Shown: piece by piece, positions 7,001-7,777 of the stretch
Numbering within the stretch: position 1 is the first letter of the stretch
Layout of the letters: the number at the start of each line of letters is the position of its first letter
Assembly: GCA_025351985.1 (NCBI GenBank)
Contig: JANXUW010000653.1
Location: 1 to 7,777, forward strand
Reading direction: 5' to 3'
Source of the DNA: Pseudolysobacter sp.
GTDB taxonomy: Bacteria > Pseudomonadota > Gammaproteobacteria > Xanthomonadales > Rhodanobacteraceae
DNA length: 7,777 nucleotides
Program-made: the position numbers and the translations under genes
The notes under the pieces: generated by a model
What the model saw: the letters and a program-made list of their open reading frames with translations, nothing else
What the model was told of the DNA's origin: nothing
Database searches by the model: none

Positions 7001-7142
7001 CAACAGGCAGGGCCGCCAGAATTAAACAAAGTATCGCCAAGCCGAAGCAACTAGCAGCGAGGCGCGCTGCCTTCATCCAGTGAAGGGAGCGGTGGGCGAG
7101 CATCCAATTTTGATGCGTCCCGATGACTTGGTATCGATCCAT
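4095..7142 (-). CDS. Secreted Vgb-like beta-propeller repeat protein with DUF11, Ig-like domains and IPTL-CTERM-like tail
   Basis: 1015 residues from ATG 7142; the function is unknown. Order of parts: N-terminal extension and signal peptide (hydrophobic about 29-48, cleavage after GRA at 51); fourteen repeats of about 42 residues (68-649) with the core G.DGNLWFTE....KIGRITP.G.VTEF, as in virginiamycin B lyase and related propellers; a DUF11-like domain (654-775); two bacterial Ig-like domains (779-882, 883-975) with GSVLF and GTVTV strands and the Y/F-x-GDANF/N ending; and a C-terminal VPTLS motif, hydrophobic helix and RLRVAKR basic tail (981-1009) resembling IPTL-CTERM sorting signals. It is probably exported and processed at the envelope. 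ATG 7142 has GGGA at 8 nt. ATG 7076 gives a shorter, more normal signal peptide but has no ribosome site. ATG 7250 is in frame, but its extra residues look non-coding. Antibiotic lyase activity should not be assumed. Confidence 0.88.
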   Translation of the reverse strand: MDRYQVIGTHQNWMLAHRSLHWMKAARLAASCFGLAILCLILAALPVAGRAQTVTEFSGINAGNPPFSITKGADGNLWFTHANGPAIGRLNPMTGAIQNFSAGLASNTYVSALIAGPDGNIWGTDFSANKIAKIAPDGTITEFGTGISTAAGLTDLAAGADGNLWFVENSGNRIGRITTTGVVTEFSTGISANAGLLHIAAGPDGALWFTENTANKIGRISTNGTVTEYAGITANASLEQITAGPDGNLWFVEYGPNKIGRITPAGVVAEFGVGITSPTAINGIAAGADGNVWFTEYANNAVARITPGGTVTEFPIPTAQAGPIGITLGADNNLWFAERSAGKIGRVTPAGSVSEFVGIPPNASPRSIARGPDANLWFVEYAADRIAKMTPAGALSEFAAGITSPTSLDGLVSGADGNLWFTEYSHNAVGRIMPSGTVTEFAVGTPAAGPNGITLGQDNNLWFTERSAGKIGRITPSGTLTEFSGGFSSADPPNVIALGIDGNLWFTYLNSRRIGQLQPSTGTVTNFSTGLQSNSFVNAITQGPDGNVWFTDFGANQIGRITPAGVVTEFATGISPNAGLVDIATGPDGNLWFVENTGNRIGRITAAGVVREYTTGITASAGLSHIAEGPDNAMWFTESSVGQVGRISVPLPGPDLHIVKTHVGNFNAGQSGAVFTISVSNNGTLVTTGSVTVTDTLPAGLTATAIAGSGWTCSSAALSCSRADALASGGVYPPITVTVDVATIVSATLVNTATVSGGGDSTLDDNVASDSVTISDSIALASNFNSAVFGQAVTLTATLGNVSNPTGSVLFCDGGSVSGNSCGAGTVLCGGPVTLTMSGGVNTAVCTVADLTPGSHNLVAGFTGDANNAAVATQTALVLVVGRAATTTSVTLSRTVINAGDAVTATIIVAAIAPGAGTPTGTVTVSDGAASCQISLPATSCQLTPTSSGLTTVSAAYAGDANFLSSSGTATLTVRSLVVAVPTLSGAVLIFFCALLMALGLLRLRVAKRCQFVKL
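4116..4202 (-). other. Region encoding IPTL-CTERM-like C-terminal sorting signal
   Basis: This stretch codes for VPTLS, then a hydrophobic segment (AVLIFFCALLMALGLL), then the basic RLRVAKR. The order motif-helix-Arg/Lys cluster at a C-terminus is that of IPTL-CTERM signals in proteobacterial surface proteins. The usual EWG after PTLS is replaced by GAV, and a further tail CQFVKL follows the basic patch. Assignment to the family is therefore probable but not certain. Confidence 0.6.
5196..6941 (-). repeat. Fourteen tandem beta-propeller blade repeats (about 126 bp each)
   Basis: Each unit encodes a blade of about 42 residues centred on DGNLWF-[TV]-E and [KR]IGRITP-x-G-x-V-[TS]-E-F. By detailed similarity the units form blocks: ABCD (6941-6426), EFG (6425-6042), E'F'G' (6041-5658) and A'B'C'D' (5657-5196). 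Diagnostic shared features: A and A' have NF-S-[AT]-G-L-x-S-N; C and C' have WFVEN-x-GNRIGRIT; E and E' have ITSPT; G and G' have NNLWF[AT]ERSAGKIGR. Fourteen units equal two seven-bladed propellers. Similarity is also visible at DNA level between G (around 6107) and G' (around 5727), indicating fairly recent duplication. Confidence 0.85.
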
Positions 7143-7419
7143 TCTGAAGTTCCCGGTTCCTGGTGGCGGATTTGTATGTCGCAAGGGATTTGACCAAGGT
7201 GCCGTAATGCAACCGATCTGGTTTGAGCTGCTGGTTCTGCGTGAGCTCATCCATGATCGGAATTGACGCGGGTCAGTCCCTGTGCCGATGGCGGATCTGC
7301 TCCAGCGCTACTGGCAACAGCAAATCCCGGGGAAGGATAGCGGCGGCGGCTGGATTAAACTTGAGCTTATCGTTAGCGCAGCATTAGCATCTGAAATTTT
7401 CCTTTATTTTCATATAGTC
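7143..7419. other. Intergenic region without a recognisable gene
   Basis: About 275 bp between the propeller gene and the transposase remnant. It contains an AT-rich patch (about 7391-7417) unlike its GC-rich surroundings, just beside the end of the transposase homology. A poor promoter-like pair for the propeller gene lies on the minus strand: TTGGTC at 7197-7192 and TACAAA at 7176-7171, with a short 15-nt spacer. In-frame codons upstream of ATG 7142 do not look like protein. No terminator, tRNA or inverted-repeat end of an insertion sequence is seen. Confidence 0.4.
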
Positions 7420-7777
7420 ACAACACCAGCACCGCTCCGGCGGTGCTAGATGCAGCTCGACGATATCGCACACCTTGACCACGAGGTGCGGATCGGTGGA
7501 CACCTTGAAGGTGTCCGCGCAGTGCCGGCTTCAGTCCAAAGGTTCACCAGATCCGGCTGATGGCGGTCGGATACCGTCCGACTGCCTTGGCCATCCGTGG
7601 CGTGCTCCAATGCGTCGCGTTGTCCAGCCTCTCGTGCAACGTCTTGCGAATGACTTCTTCGATCTTCGCATCGTCCATCTCGCGCGGTTAGCCAAGGCGC
7701 GGTGCATCGCTCAGTCTAGCGATGCCGGAATGGTCAAAGCCGCGGCGCCACTTCGAGATTGTTTGCTCGTTCACCTG
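7420..7777 (-). pseudogene. IS630-family transposase remnant (internal fragment, disrupted)
   Basis: Read on the minus strand from the window edge, the frame gives VNEQTISKWRRGFDHSGIARLSDAPR, then DDAKIEEVIRKTL, then NATHWSTPRMAKAVG and ISRIW, then after a frame change DTFKVSTDPHLVVKVCDIVELHLAPPER. This is the characteristic helix-turn-helix and linker of IS630 transposases. Damage: an in-frame TAA at 7690-7688 after RLG, an in-frame TGA at 7546-7544 after RIW, and one extra base near 7525 (KP then HCADTFK in the next frame). A probable further shift lies near 7432, after PPER. Homology then stops, so the catalytic DDE half is missing on this side. The 5' part lies beyond the window. It cannot encode an active transposase. 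Confidence 0.85.
7420..7777 (-). mobile_element. Fragment of an IS630-type insertion sequence, ends not visible
   Basis: The transposase remnant implies an old IS630-type insertion at or beyond this edge. No terminal inverted repeat or duplicated TA target can be assigned, because homology breaks off inside the transposase gene near 7420 and the other side lies beyond the window. Confidence 0.6.

Noticed and set aside
4095..7142. Streptogramin (virginiamycin B) resistance gene
   Set aside because: The repeat family matches, but the protein is more than three times longer, exported and multidomain. I cannot show that the catalytic residues are conserved, so a resistance function is unsupported.
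7051..7254. Separate 67-codon minus-strand open frame starting at ATG 7254
   Set aside because: It overlaps the signal peptide region of the propeller gene in another frame, has no ribosome site and resembles nothing I recognise.
7498..7516. Perfect palindrome GGACACCT-TGA-AGGTGTCC as an operator or IS end
   Set aside because: It falls inside the transposase remnant and codes for DTFKVS, a conserved stretch of the family, so the symmetry is explained by coding.

Overview
The window looks like chromosomal DNA from a GC-rich gammaproteobacterium, most likely of the order Xanthomonadales/Lysobacterales. Three things point there: the tail of a TonB-dependent receptor ending in an aromatic residue; the neighbourhood engB / cytochrome c4 / dsbA / endonuclease-exonuclease-phosphatase (EEP) gene, a gene order I know from pseudomonads and xanthomonads; and the presence of two dsbA genes in tandem, which I recall from Xylella and Xanthomonas. 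The genus cannot be fixed from the sequence alone.

Layout. Bases 1-104 hold the last 33 codons of a TonB-dependent receptor (+ strand), followed by a strong intrinsic terminator (151-178). Bases 269-3222 are a minus-strand gene string read from right to left: cytochrome c4 (3222-2548), DsbA copy 1 (2460-1822), DsbA copy 2 (1792-1124) and an EEP-fold hydrolase (1054-269). A well-formed promoter with an extended -10 (3301-3332) drives this string, and its leader contains two adjacent stem-loops. The divergent gene engB (3417-4022, +) encodes the essential ribosome-assembly GTPase YihA/YsxC.

Convergent with engB is a large minus-strand gene (7142-4095) for a secreted or surface protein. It has a signal peptide, fourteen repeats of about 42 residues of the streptogramin-lyase (Vgb) beta-propeller type, a DUF11-like domain, two Ig-like domains and a C-terminal IPTL-CTERM-like sorting signal. 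Its repeats are the most unusual feature here. By sequence similarity they fall in the order ABCD-EFG-E'F'G'-A'B'C'D', so a two-propeller reading makes the second propeller a circular permutation of the first.

The right end (about 7420-7777) is a decayed piece of an IS630-family transposase, with two in-frame stops and at least one frameshift. About 275 bp between it and the propeller gene carry no recognisable gene.

Functionally, the c4/dsbA string is an envelope redox cluster: a periplasmic dihaem electron carrier plus two periplasmic disulphide oxidases. The right half is accessory: a surface repeat protein beside transposon debris. I see no defence system, CRISPR array, tRNA or rRNA. The nearest thing to something undescribed is the architecture of the propeller protein.
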